A stretch of 15,243 nt of DNA from Verrucomicrobiaceae bacterium (GTDB lineage Bacteria > Verrucomicrobiota > Verrucomicrobiia > Verrucomicrobiales > Akkermansiaceae). The stretch covers positions 1-15,243 of the forward strand of contig JAIXVN010000533.1 of assembly GCA_027483005.1 (NCBI GenBank), written 5' to 3'. The translations under genes were made by a program, and so were the position numbers. Positions within the stretch are counted from its first letter, which is position 1. The number at the start of each line of letters is the position of its first letter. Positions 6,929-15,233 of this stretch are shown here, piece by piece. The notes under the pieces were generated by a model. The model had not been told where the DNA came from and did no database searches. It saw only the letters and a program-made list of their open reading frames with translations.

Positions 6929-7157
6929 GCGGGATCCGTTGGGCAGAGACGGATAAACCGCCGAAGATGTTGGCAGAAGCCGGATTCAGAGGCAATGGGT
7001 GATCCGACCCATTTACGGCATGAATGGACTCTGATTTAAGACATCCGGATCGACTCAAACCCGGTGTTGCTCCGGGCTCGCTAGAATCTGTTCTGGTTGG
7101 GCTTTGGACTCCCGAAATGCAGTTGCCACGACTAAAAATCCACTTACGCACCATCTT

Positions 7158-8171
7158 ATGAAATACCTTATTAAATTAATCGTTGTGGGAGCCATCGGCT
7201 CTTTCAGCCTTGCGCAAGCCAAAGTCATCACCGTCGACAACAACCCCGGCAGCGTGGCGATGTATTCCTCATTGCAAACCGCCATCGATTCCGCCGCCAC
7301 CGGAGATACGATCCTGATTGCGGGATCTCCGAACTCCTACGGCCTTGTTCAAGTGGGAAGACGATTGAAATTTGCTGGCGTTGGCTACTTCCTCGCCGAG
7401 CATTCGGTTCCGGGAATCAATAAAAACTCGGCAAAAGCAGATTTTTATCTGAACCGCGTCAACCTGTTCAATGCGAGCGGTTGCACTTTTTCCAGTTTGG
7501 AAGCAAGTGTGAGCCTGGTTCATCCGGGAATCACAGGCGTTTCGATCGACAAGTGCGCTCTCAGCAGTTTTTCTGACAGCAGCAATGGAGCGGTCAGCGT
7601 GAGTCGCTCGTGGATCGGCAGTTCATGTTCTCTTTATTCCAATGGCTCCACTGTTCGTAACTCAATCCTTGGTGGTAGCATCATGCTTAGAAATGGCACA
7701 ACCCTCACGAATTGCGTTGTTCGCGACTTCAACAGCACGTCGAACATCGATACGAGCGTCGGATCGTCGATTTCGAATACGATCTTCATCACCAGCACGG
7801 CGGTAGACCTTACCAAGAGCGCCTTCGCCGCGCGCTGCCTTGGCTCGATCTCCCATTGCCTGGCGGTCAGCGGCCCTGGGCCATCCGGCGGTCCGAGCTT
7901 TCTTCCCGTCGGACTTGGCAACAACCCGACCATTCACCTCTTCTTCGACGTGTTCACCGGGGGAAATTGGGACAAGGCTTTCTATCTGATTGATGATAGT
8001 CCCGCCAAAGGCACGGGTTTTGGAGGCGTTGACATGGGAGTCTTCGCCGGGCTGAGTCCTTACGTGATCGCCGGTCTGCCACAGATCCCGCGTATCACCC
8101 GCTTCGTGATCCCCTCCAAGGCGACCAGCACAAGCGGGCTGCGGATTGAGATGGATGCCGAGGCATTCTAA
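7158..8171 (+). CDS. Secreted right-handed beta-helix protein
   Basis: 337 residues from the ATG at 7158; an in-frame TTG at 7104 only adds residues ahead of a normal signal peptide. The signal peptide is MKYLIKLIVVGAIGSFSLAQA, with cleavage expected after residue 21. The mature start, 'ITVDNNPGSVAMYSSLQTAIDSAATGDTILIAGS' in outline, is the typical opening of parallel beta-helix (pectate-lyase-like) proteins, and 'GRRLKFAGVGYFLAEH' follows. Irregular rungs with repeated 'Gxxx N/S xI' turns ('TVRNSILGGSIML', 'TLTNCVVRDF', 'SISNTIFITS') continue to about residue 250. No catalytic residues were identified, so an enzyme role should not be assumed; it may be adhesive or structural. The 24-base gap to the next gene suggests an operon of exported proteins. 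Confidence 0.85.
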   Translation: MKYLIKLIVVGAIGSFSLAQAKVITVDNNPGSVAMYSSLQTAIDSAATGDTILIAGSPNSYGLVQVGRRLKFAGVGYFLAEHSVPGINKNSAKADFYLNRVNLFNASGCTFSSLEASVSLVHPGITGVSIDKCALSSFSDSSNGAVSVSRSWIGSSCSLYSNGSTVRNSILGGSIMLRNGTTLTNCVVRDFNSTSNIDTSVGSSISNTIFITSTAVDLTKSAFAARCLGSISHCLAVSGPGPSGGPSFLPVGLGNNPTIHLFFDVFTGGNWDKAFYLIDDSPAKGTGFGGVDMGVFAGLSPYVIAGLPQIPRITRFVIPSKATSTSGLRIEMDAEAF

Positions 8172-8195
8172 TTCACCAAGATAACCATCGGAATC

Positions 8196-9485
8196 ATGAT
8201 AATCAAATTCATGCCACTGGCTGGCTGCGTCCTCGCTGTCCTTTCAGCATGCGCCATACAGCCACTGAATGCGGCGGCGATTGTCGCTGCCGAATACTAT
8301 GTCAATGTGGATCCCGGTCCGGGCAATGGAGTGCCGATTACCGGCTTCAACCCAGGCGAGAAGGTCTCCCTCGCCCTGGATCTGCCGGTGGCCACCCTCG
8401 CCACCTTGCCCAACGGCATGCATTTGGTCACGGTGCGCTTCCAGGATGAAGATGGCGATTGGTCCGTCGCATTCACCCGCAATTTCCTGCGGGAGGACCT
8501 TGCTTCCCCACCGGCCTCCACTCCTCTTGCTTCCGCAGAATACTATATCGACACCGACCCGGGGCCTGGTAACGGCATCCCCGTCAGCCTTCCTTCCTCC
8601 AAGTGGAATCATAACTTCGTGATTGATGTCCCCCCATCAACCATCGCGGCGCTAAGCCCGGGATTGCATTGGATCACCGGCAGAGTCAAGAACTCGAACG
8701 GAGATTGGTCCGTGGCCTTCACCCGGGGTTTCCTGAGGGAAGACCTCAGTTCAGACCCGGCAACAGCCCTCGTAAGCCACATTGAATACCGCTGGTTTCT
8801 CAATCGCAGCCAGGTGGGAACGGCCGTTCAGCTGGCTCCATCTGCGTCGGCGCAAACCGTATCGCTGAATGTTCTGGCCAGCCTTCAAGGGCTGACAGAT
8901 GGTGGAACCTACCAATTGGTCGCCACGCCCTTCGATACGCGGGGCAACCAGGGCTTGCCAGCCACGGCGACGGTCAAGATCGAAACCGTGGACAGCGATG
9001 GCGATGGATTGCCCGACCTCTGGGAGACAAGCAACGGCTTCAATCCGGCTCTCGCCAGCGATGCCACCCAGGACTCTGACGGCGACGGCTTGAGCAACCT
9101 GGCCGAATTCACCGCCAAAACCAATCCAAGGGCGGCGGATACTTCCGGCGACGGGATCAACGACAAGCTCGCGATGGATTTAGGCCTCAATCCATTGCTC
9201 CAGTATCCATCGATCGGCACAACCCTTGCCGGGCTATCCGGTAACGGAACGCCAAGTCTGGACCAAGTGCGCGCACTTTACCCCAACACTCCGATTCTGA
9301 GCAGGAATACGCAGACCGGGAAATTCGACCTGCGCCTTGTCTTGCAAAAATCCGGAGATCTCAACGGGTGGCAGAAGCTGAATGTCACCGCTGCAGAAAC
9401 GAGGGTGGCCGATGGCGATCTGATCTTTTCCTTCAGCGCGCCGGAATCCACGCAGTTCTATCGGATTCAGACGAATGGTAACTGA
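8196..9485 (+). CDS. Exported protein with duplicated 'EYYxDxDPGPGNG' module and calcium-binding TSP3-like repeats
   Basis: 429 residues from ATG 8196. A hydrophobic leader ends near residue 27; it also contains LSAC (16-19), which fits a lipobox, so the protein may be a Cys-19 lipoprotein rather than fully secreted. Two copies of a ~72-residue module follow (31-102 and 113-184), each running from 'AEYY-DPGPGNG-P' through 'GLH/GMH-T-R' to 'GDWSVAFTR-FLRED'; a third, diverged start lies at 195-212. Acidic loops at 266-276 (DSDGDGLPDLW), 293-304 (DSDGDGLSNLAE) and 315-324 (DTSGDGINDK) are thrombospondin type 3/dockerin-like calcium sites. The end, 'TQFYRIQTNGN', is the usual last strand of verrucomicrobial exported proteins; no PEP-CTERM tail is visible. 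The gaps of 24 bases before and 30 after support co-transcription with its neighbours. Confidence 0.85.
   Translation: MIIKFMPLAGCVLAVLSACAIQPLNAAAIVAAEYYVNVDPGPGNGVPITGFNPGEKVSLALDLPVATLATLPNGMHLVTVRFQDEDGDWSVAFTRNFLREDLASPPASTPLASAEYYIDTDPGPGNGIPVSLPSSKWNHNFVIDVPPSTIAALSPGLHWITGRVKNSNGDWSVAFTRGFLREDLSSDPATALVSHIEYRWFLNRSQVGTAVQLAPSASAQTVSLNVLASLQGLTDGGTYQLVATPFDTRGNQGLPATATVKIETVDSDGDGLPDLWETSNGFNPALASDATQDSDGDGLSNLAEFTAKTNPRAADTSGDGINDKLAMDLGLNPLLQYPSIGTTLAGLSGNGTPSLDQVRALYPNTPILSRNTQTGKFDLRLVLQKSGDLNGWQKLNVTAAETRVADGDLIFSFSAPESTQFYRIQTNGN
8286..8747 (+). repeat. Two-copy intragenic protein module repeat
   Basis: Copy 1 is 8286-8501 and copy 2 is 8532-8747, each encoding 72 residues. Identity is high at both ends (DPGPGNG; GDWSVAFTR, FLREDL) and low in the middle, so it is an old protein duplication and not a recent DNA one. 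Confidence 0.75.
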
Positions 9486-9515
9486 ATTTGCTAACACCCG
9501 GCCCATAAAATTCAA

Positions 9516-12500
9516 ATGATCTTATTCATGTCTTCATCCCTAAACTCTTGTTTCAAAACATCTCAAGATCCAACGGGTGATGGGCCGCTAGATGCCGGAC
9601 AGCGCCCTACCGGATCATTGTCGGGATTTTCCGGTGTCATAAGGCGGAACGCCAACAGGCTTGGCTCGCTGATCATGGGGCTGGCGTTTACAGGATCCTC
9701 TTTGGCGCAGAACGTTCCTATCTCGGCGGGATACAGCAACAGCCTCTTCCTGAAACCGGATGGAACGGCATGGGCTTGTGGATCCAATACATACGGTGAA
9801 AACGGAAATGGCGACACATCTAGCGTGAGCACCCCTTTGCAGATTGCACGCGATGTCTGTGGCATTACTTCCGGTGGAGCGGCATCGACGACCAACGGCA
9901 GCCCCACATTCCTCGTCAAGAATGACGGAAGCCTCTGGGCCTGCGGCAGGAACGCTTACGGTCAATTTGGCAACCGTGGACAATCCGTCGGCACTCAGGC
10001 CGTCCCGATCCGGGTCATGCGTGGAGTGAAAGGAGTCGTGTGTGGTGGCGAGCACAGCCTGTTTCTGAAGGTTGATGGCAGCCTATGGAGCTCCGGCAGG
10101 AATGATTTCGGGCAACTTGGCGATGGAACCGTTTATGCATCCTCGGGTTACAAGCAATCACCTGCGTTGATGATGACGAACGTCAAGATGGCATCGGCGG
10201 GGTACCGACATAGCCTCGTTGTCAAGAATGATGCCACCGCTTGGGCGTTCGGATCAAACGCGAGCGGCCAACTTGGTGACGGAACAGTCACGAGCCGGTC
10301 CACTCCAGTTCAGGTCATGAGCGGCGTGACAAGTGTCGCCGCCGGGTCCGACCACAGTCTCTTCCTCAAATCGGACGGTACCGTGTGGGCTTGCGGATCC
10401 AACTCGGTCGGCAGACTCGGTGACGGCACGACCACGAACCGGTCCACTCCGGTTCAAGTCATGAGCGGAGTGATGAGAATTGCGACTGGGGCCAGCCACA
10501 GTCTCTTCCTCAAATCCGACGGTAGTGTCTGGGCTTGCGGCAACAACGGTTCGGGCCGTCTCGGCGACGGCACGACCACGAACCGGTCCACTCCGGTTCA
10601 AGTCCTGAGCGGCGTAACGGAGATTTCAGCCGGGGCCAGCCATAGTCTCTTCCTCAAATCAGACGGAAGCGTCTGGGCTTGCGGCAACAACGGTTCGGGC
10701 CGTCTCGGAAACGGCACGACCACCTCGCAATCCACTCCGGTCAAAATCATGGAGAATCTGCAGAACATGGCTCCGCCTCCTTCGCCAGTCGTGGGTGGAG
10801 GATCATGCAGTGCTCTGGTAGGCCAGGCTTTCAGCCTCCCTCTTCAAGTCACTCCGGGTGTTCCTGCCTATTTCGGGGCCACAGGGCTCCCTCCGGGTTT
10901 GACCCTTGATCCATTGGTCGGACTGATCAGCGGGATCCCTAGCACCGGGGGCACATATCAAGTGACGGTTACCGCAGAGAATGCAGGTAGTATCAACTCC
11001 GCCACGTGGACGCTGGAGGTCGGTTCGAACGCTGCGGCCTACCCCTCAGGAGGAGGCATCATCGAGGCCTGTGTGGGACAGATCCTCGACCATGCAATCG
11101 CCTCTACCCCATCGTCCGTGGCCTCAGGTGTGCTCGGGCTGCCCCCGGGTCTGCGCCAGTTTGATCTGAATGATGATGGACTGATGGATTCGATCAACGG
11201 AACCCCTCACGTGCCGGGAGACTTCCCCGTTACCTTGTGGGCAGAGAACCCTCAAGGGCGGACCACTGTACCCGCAGTGATCCGGGTCAAGGCAGCGGCC
11301 TCTGTGCAGTCGACCGGATCGCTCGAAGGCCTGCGGGTGTCTGCCATGTGCAAGGACGAGTCTGGCAACACCTTTTTGGGTGCCACATTCTCCGGTTCAG
11401 CTAGCGTGGGGGGCACCACCTTCACGGAAGATGGCAGCGGCGGCAACTTGATCCTCAAGATCGACTCCGTAGGTGGAGTGGTGTGGTGTTCACAATTGAC
11501 CGGCGACGGATTTAGTGAAATCCAGAACATCACAGTGGACGGCGGCGGCAGAATCATAGTCTGCGGCACCCTCAGTGGAGGAACCCAGTTTGCCGGGGCG
11601 ACGATCAATGGTGCATCCATTTTCGTAGTGAGACTGTCAGCGGCAGGAGTGCGCCTTCCCACGGTCGTTCAAGGTACGGGAGGGAGCAACGTTTCCTGCC
11701 GCGGATTGGCGGTTGATGCGGCTGGCCGAGTATGGGTGGGTGGTTTTTTCTCAGGATCTCTCGGCTTTTCGGACGGAACCACATTGACCTCGGCCTCGCT
11801 GGAGGGCCTCAACAATGGGTTTGTGGTCGGCTTCTTGGGAAGTGTCCCTTTCACCCCTCGGTTGTTCAGCAGCAGCAGCAATGTCGAGATCGATTCGATC
11901 GCCTTGAGCGGTTCTCTATTGTGTGTGGCTGGCAACTTTCATGACGAGGTCACGGTGCCCAACACTGCGACCTTCAGCCAGCCGATCACCCTAAGGAACC
12001 CGGACGGTGCTGCGTTTGTCTCAGTGATCGGTGCTTCAACGGATGCCGCAAATTGGGCGCGCCAGATCCCCCATGGGGAATTCTTTGACCGAAATTGCCT
12101 GGTTGCAGATTCAGAAGGATCGATCTACCTCGCGGGTGCCAATCAATCTCCAGCCAATCCGGTAGGCAGCCTCCCAGCCGATGGCATCGCACTTCCCCAG
12201 ACGAGCGGTCGAGCCTTTCTGATGAAGCTTTCGGTGGGATCCTTCGGGTTGGGCTGGATCAAGGACCTGCCGGGTAGCCAACCAGCGCTCGCCTATGATC
12301 GCGGCGAATCTCTTTATCTTGAGGATTCTGCTACCAGTGGCCGCTTCGACAGCATCGAGTTCAGCGGCACCACGGGCCGTTATCTCACGAAGATCAGCAC
12401 TGCGGGGTCCGTCCGCTGGGTGCGGGAGTCGGTCGGAACTACGCAGGGTGCCGACTATCCTTACGTCGCCGCTGATTCCTCCAGCAATTGTGCGATTGCC

Positions 12501-13838
12501 GGACACAGCGATGGATCTGCCGCACTCTCCATCGGTGATCAAAGCGTGACGGGATCAGGAACCGGGCTTTTCCTGCTCGGAAATGCAACCTCCAGCGGAG
12601 CCGTGCCGGTGATCACCAGCACGCTGAGCCGGTCGTGGGTCGCAAGCAGGAGTTACAGCCGCGAATACACCTATCAGATCCAGGCGACGAACAGTCCGAC
12701 GAGTTACTGGGTATCGGATCTCCCCGAGGGGGTGCAATTCGACGAGTCCACAGGCGTCCTCACCGCCACCCCCAGCGAAGCGGGAACCTACACCTCGACC
12801 ATCTGGGCGATGAACGCGGCGGGCTATGGATCGGCGACGCTCACCGTCACGGTGACGCCTGATCCGGACCCGGAAATCACCGGTCCTGCCACCGCCACGG
12901 CCACGGTCGGTCAACCCTTCAGCTATCAGATCACGGCGACAAATTCACCGACTTCGTTCAGTGCCTATGGTCCTGGAATGGCGGGAGGATTACCTGATGG
13001 CCTGTCGTTGAACTCGACCACGGGTTTGATCCAAGGAACACCTATTCTAGCTGGCTCCACCTTTTTCGTCGTTCGTGCGTCGAATGTAACTGGAAACGGT
13101 TCGCTTTTCGTCACCCTCAGCGTGGCCGGTAATCCTGCAATCGCAGCTCCGACGGTGCAGGCAGGATCCATCACGGCAACTGTTGGCCAGCCGCTATCCT
13201 ATCAGATTCAGGCGACCGGAGCCCTGAGGTATGGAGCAACTTCGGCGAGCTCGTCGGCGAGCGGTTTGATCTGTGACAAGTCCACTGGATTGATTTCCTG
13301 GACCCCTGCCGCAGCGGGTACTTACACGATTACCCTTCAAGGCATCAACGGCGGTGGGGTCACCAGCGCCTTGTTGCAAATCAGCGTCAGCCCAGCGAAC
13401 GGCGGCGGTGGAGCACTCACCAACTGGCGTCAGCAGTACTTTGGCAGTGATCAGAACAGCGGAAACGCGGCGGATCTCGCAGTGCCCGATGGCGACGGGA
13501 TTCCCAACCTTGTCAAATACGCGCTGCTGATGACACCCGGTCAAAATGGCTCCAGCCGCTTGCCGCAAGGGGAGATGACGGGGCCATTCGGGAATCGTCG
13601 CCTGACCCTCACTTTCCAGCGCGATCCCTCGCGCAATGATGTTTCCATCATTGTCGAATCGCAGAGTGCACTCGGCGGGGTTTGGAGCGAAATCGCACGG
13701 AGCACCAACGGTGCCGCTTTCGTGGGTAGCGCTGCGGTCTCGGAGACCAGTGGTGCCAATGGAGCGAAAAGCGTCACCGTCCAGGACATCCAAGCGAATG
13801 CCTCCCGCCGTTTCATGCGCGTGCGGGTCGAGCGATGA
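9516..13838 (+). CDS. Giant exported protein: RCC1 repeats, putative-Ig domains, propeller-like region
   Basis: 1440 residues from ATG 9516. The apparent signal sequence (RRNANRLGSLIMGLAFTGSSLAQ, about 43-65) lies inside the frame, so either the leader is unusually long or the true start is later, for example TTG at 9618. Residues ~67-415 hold seven RCC1-type repeats of ~48-55 residues ('AGxxHSLFLKSDGSVWACGxNxxGxLGDGT'), a probable seven-bladed propeller. Putative-Ig (He_PIG) domains follow at about 430-502 and 512-592 ('GLPPGLTLDPLVGLISGIPS'). Region ~600-1025 repeats 'VDGGGRIIVCGTLSGGTQF' type strands, as in SBBP-like propellers. Three more He_PIG domains lie at about 1030-1113, 1116-1203 and 1208-1292. 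The end (1301-1440) has 'DGDGIPNLVKYAL' and a final 'RRFMRVRVER' strand, typical of verrucomicrobial secreted proteins. A surface or matrix role is likely; there is no evidence for the eukaryotic RCC1 exchange function. It is the last gene of the exported-protein operon. Confidence 0.88.
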   Translation: MILFMSSSLNSCFKTSQDPTGDGPLDAGQRPTGSLSGFSGVIRRNANRLGSLIMGLAFTGSSLAQNVPISAGYSNSLFLKPDGTAWACGSNTYGENGNGDTSSVSTPLQIARDVCGITSGGAASTTNGSPTFLVKNDGSLWACGRNAYGQFGNRGQSVGTQAVPIRVMRGVKGVVCGGEHSLFLKVDGSLWSSGRNDFGQLGDGTVYASSGYKQSPALMMTNVKMASAGYRHSLVVKNDATAWAFGSNASGQLGDGTVTSRSTPVQVMSGVTSVAAGSDHSLFLKSDGTVWACGSNSVGRLGDGTTTNRSTPVQVMSGVMRIATGASHSLFLKSDGSVWACGNNGSGRLGDGTTTNRSTPVQVLSGVTEISAGASHSLFLKSDGSVWACGNNGSGRLGNGTTTSQSTPVKIMENLQNMAPPPSPVVGGGSCSALVGQAFSLPLQVTPGVPAYFGATGLPPGLTLDPLVGLISGIPSTGGTYQVTVTAENAGSINSATWTLEVGSNAAAYPSGGGIIEACVGQILDHAIASTPSSVASGVLGLPPGLRQFDLNDDGLMDSINGTPHVPGDFPVTLWAENPQGRTTVPAVIRVKAAASVQSTGSLEGLRVSAMCKDESGNTFLGATFSGSASVGGTTFTEDGSGGNLILKIDSVGGVVWCSQLTGDGFSEIQNITVDGGGRIIVCGTLSGGTQFAGATINGASIFVVRLSAAGVRLPTVVQGTGGSNVSCRGLAVDAAGRVWVGGFFSGSLGFSDGTTLTSASLEGLNNGFVVGFLGSVPFTPRLFSSSSNVEIDSIALSGSLLCVAGNFHDEVTVPNTATFSQPITLRNPDGAAFVSVIGASTDAANWARQIPHGEFFDRNCLVADSEGSIYLAGANQSPANPVGSLPADGIALPQTSGRAFLMKLSVGSFGLGWIKDLPGSQPALAYDRGESLYLEDSATSGRFDSIEFSGTTGRYLTKISTAGSVRWVRESVGTTQGADYPYVAADSSSNCAIAGHSDGSAALSIGDQSVTGSGTGLFLLGNATSSGAVPVITSTLSRSWVASRSYSREYTYQIQATNSPTSYWVSDLPEGVQFDESTGVLTATPSEAGTYTSTIWAMNAAGYGSATLTVTVTPDPDPEITGPATATATVGQPFSYQITATNSPTSFSAYGPGMAGGLPDGLSLNSTTGLIQGTPILAGSTFFVVRASNVTGNGSLFVTLSVAGNPAIAAPTVQAGSITATVGQPLSYQIQATGALRYGATSASSSASGLICDKSTGLISWTPAAAGTYTITLQGINGGGVTSALLQISVSPANGGGGALTNWRQQYFGSDQNSGNAADLAVPDGDGIPNLVKYALLMTPGQNGSSRLPQGEMTGPFGNRRLTLTFQRDPSRNDVSIIVESQSALGGVWSEIARSTNGAAFVGSAAVSETSGANGAKSVTVQDIQANASRRFMRVRVER
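10251..10754 (+). repeat. 144-bp tandem repeats encoding RCC1 blades
   Basis: Units begin at 10251, 10395, 10539 and 10683 (the last one partial), each coding for 48 residues. The DNA is close to identical in long blocks: the segment around 10428-10478 recurs at about 10572-10622 with only a few changes, and the 'CATAGTCTCTTCCTCAAATC' type block occurs three times. Earlier blades of the same propeller are far more diverged, so these copies arose recently or are kept uniform by conversion. Confidence 0.85.
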
Positions 13839-13868
13839 GGCTTTCGCGGCGTCAGTTTCGGGTTCAAT

Positions 13869-14224
13869 TCACTCCTCTCCCTCGATGGGGCGTGCCAGCT
13901 TCATGCGGTCAGTAAGGTGGCTGACATTGAATGTTACTGGACCGATCAGAAGGGTCGGACGCTGAGCTTTGCCGAGTATGGAGATGCTGTCGGATTGCCA
14001 TAACTCTTCTCCCACGGCAGGCTGAGTTCGCATTTTCAAAGCAATGTCCTTGATGCCGAATCCAGGCGTCTCGTACTGCGGATTGTTTCCCCGGACCGCC
14101 CCGGGATGGGGCGCTCGACCTTCGCCAGGAAACGCTCGCTCTCGGATCGGCCGCTGATCGTTTTGATGAGTTCGGACTGGGAGTGGTGATCGGGAAATTC
14201 CTGCCGCCACATCGCAGTCATCAT
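13869..14224 (-). pseudogene. Frameshifted remnant of an unrecognised protein gene
   Basis: Two minus-strand frames join into one sensible protein if a single base is restored near 14086-14092, where the minus strand reads a G4-A3 homopolymer. The upstream frame gives 'SELIKTISGRSESERFLAKVERPIPGRSGE' in outline, and the downstream frame continues '(N)NPQYETPGFGIKDIALKM' and 'SISILGKAQRPTLLIGPVTFNV' to a stop at 13869-13871. The protein-like part of the first frame begins at about 14176, just outside the nadR coding region, and no good start codon exists there; the only ATGs (14224, 14221, 14212) lie inside nadR. It is therefore either a 5'-truncated, frameshifted remnant or a gene damaged by a sequencing indel. 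I do not recognise the family. The remaining bases 13839-13868 show nothing. Confidence 0.4.
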
Positions 14225-15190
14225 GATCTGATCGATACGGCCCTGTCAGAATGCGCGGCGGTGGTGGTCATCATTTGTGAAAAGCCGAACGATCCGATTC
14301 CCGGCCATCACCGTCAGGCGTGGATTCAGGAAATACATCCGGGCGCGGACGTCCGCGTGATCGACGACCGCTACGACGAGAACGATTCACGTGTCTGGGC
14401 GGAGAATACCATTCTCTGGCTGGGTCGCGCGCCTGATGTCGTCTTCACTTCCGAACATGATGGAGACGCCTGCGCCGGACACATGGGCTGTCGTCATGTC
14501 ATGGTCGATCAACCGCGGAAAGCGGTGCCCTGCAGCGGCACGGAGGTTCGAAAGGATCCCTTCGCACAATGGGAGCACCTTTCACCTCCGGTCAGAAGCT
14601 GGTATGCGAAACGGATTGTCGTGGTAGGCGCGGAATCCACCGGCACCACGACGCTGGCACAGGCCTTGGCGGAGCATTTTCAAACGATCTGGGTTCCGGA
14701 GTATGGTCGGGAATACAGCTCCGAAAAGCAGGCCCGTGGTGACACTGAATGGAGGACCGAGGAGTTTCTCGAGATCGCCAGGGAACAAACTCGGCGGGAG
14801 AATCTGGCGGCCCGCGAAGCGAATCGCGTGCTGATCTGCGACACCAATGCATTCGCCACAACTCTCTGGCACCGCCGATACATGGGTTTCCAATCCGCAC
14901 CGCTCGAAGAATTCGCCATGTCGTGCAAGGCGGATTTGTATCTTCTAACCGGCGACGAGATTCCTTTCGTTCAGGACGGCTTGCGCGACGGAGAGTTCAT
15001 CCGCCATGAAATGCACCGATGGTTCGAGGAGGCATTGGATCAGCGGGAAGTTCCTTGGATTTCCTTTTCCGGTTCTCCGGAGAAGCGATTGATGATGGCG
15101 ATTTCGGCCTGTTTGAGGTTAGGAGCGGGCGAAGACCAGCAGCTCCCCTCCCTACCTCTCGGAGACAGAGAAACAAACCGCAAGGACTGA
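14183..15190 (+). CDS. nadR: NadR-type NMN adenylyltransferase/ribosylnicotinamide kinase
   Basis: 335 residues from GTG 14183. The N-terminal half is a nucleotidyltransferase: 'GKFLPPHRSHH' (4-14) supplies the HxxH-like motif (His-10, His-13), and CSGTEVRKDP at 117-126 matches the (I)SGTxVR signature. It should make NAD from NMN and ATP. The C-terminal half (144-315) is a P-loop kinase, 'VVVGAESTGTTTLAQAL', with a probable ribosylnicotinamide kinase role; the Walker A lysine is Thr (GAESTGTTT, 149-157), while 'EYGREY' (173-178), 'ICDTNAFATTLWH' (218-230) and 'GDEIPFVQDGLRDG' (257-270) match NadR family sequence. There is no N-terminal helix-turn-helix repressor domain, so it is the two-domain form. 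The start is doubtful: one extra G in the GGG at 14179-14181 would join the ATG at 14166 in frame as MSSDWGVVIGKF, a more natural start. The frame ends with a short charged tail. Confidence 0.88.
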   Translation: MVIGKFLPPHRSHHDLIDTALSECAAVVVIICEKPNDPIPGHHRQAWIQEIHPGADVRVIDDRYDENDSRVWAENTILWLGRAPDVVFTSEHDGDACAGHMGCRHVMVDQPRKAVPCSGTEVRKDPFAQWEHLSPPVRSWYAKRIVVVGAESTGTTTLAQALAEHFQTIWVPEYGREYSSEKQARGDTEWRTEEFLEIAREQTRRENLAAREANRVLICDTNAFATTLWHRRYMGFQSAPLEEFAMSCKADLYLLTGDEIPFVQDGLRDGEFIRHEMHRWFEEALDQREVPWISFSGSPEKRLMMAISACLRLGAGEDQQLPSLPLGDRETNRKD

Positions 15191-15233
15191 GCCCGCCGTG
15201 CCGCCTCGGTCGATCCAATCAAGGCGTCGCGGC

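Noticed and set aside
10251..10754. CRISPR-like array
   Set aside because: The repeats are 144 bp, contiguous, in frame and code for RCC1 blades; there are no spacers.
13194..13793. Minus-strand open frame of 199 codons
   Set aside because: It is antisense to putative-Ig domains and the C-terminal module of the giant protein; Arg/Gly-rich with no motifs.
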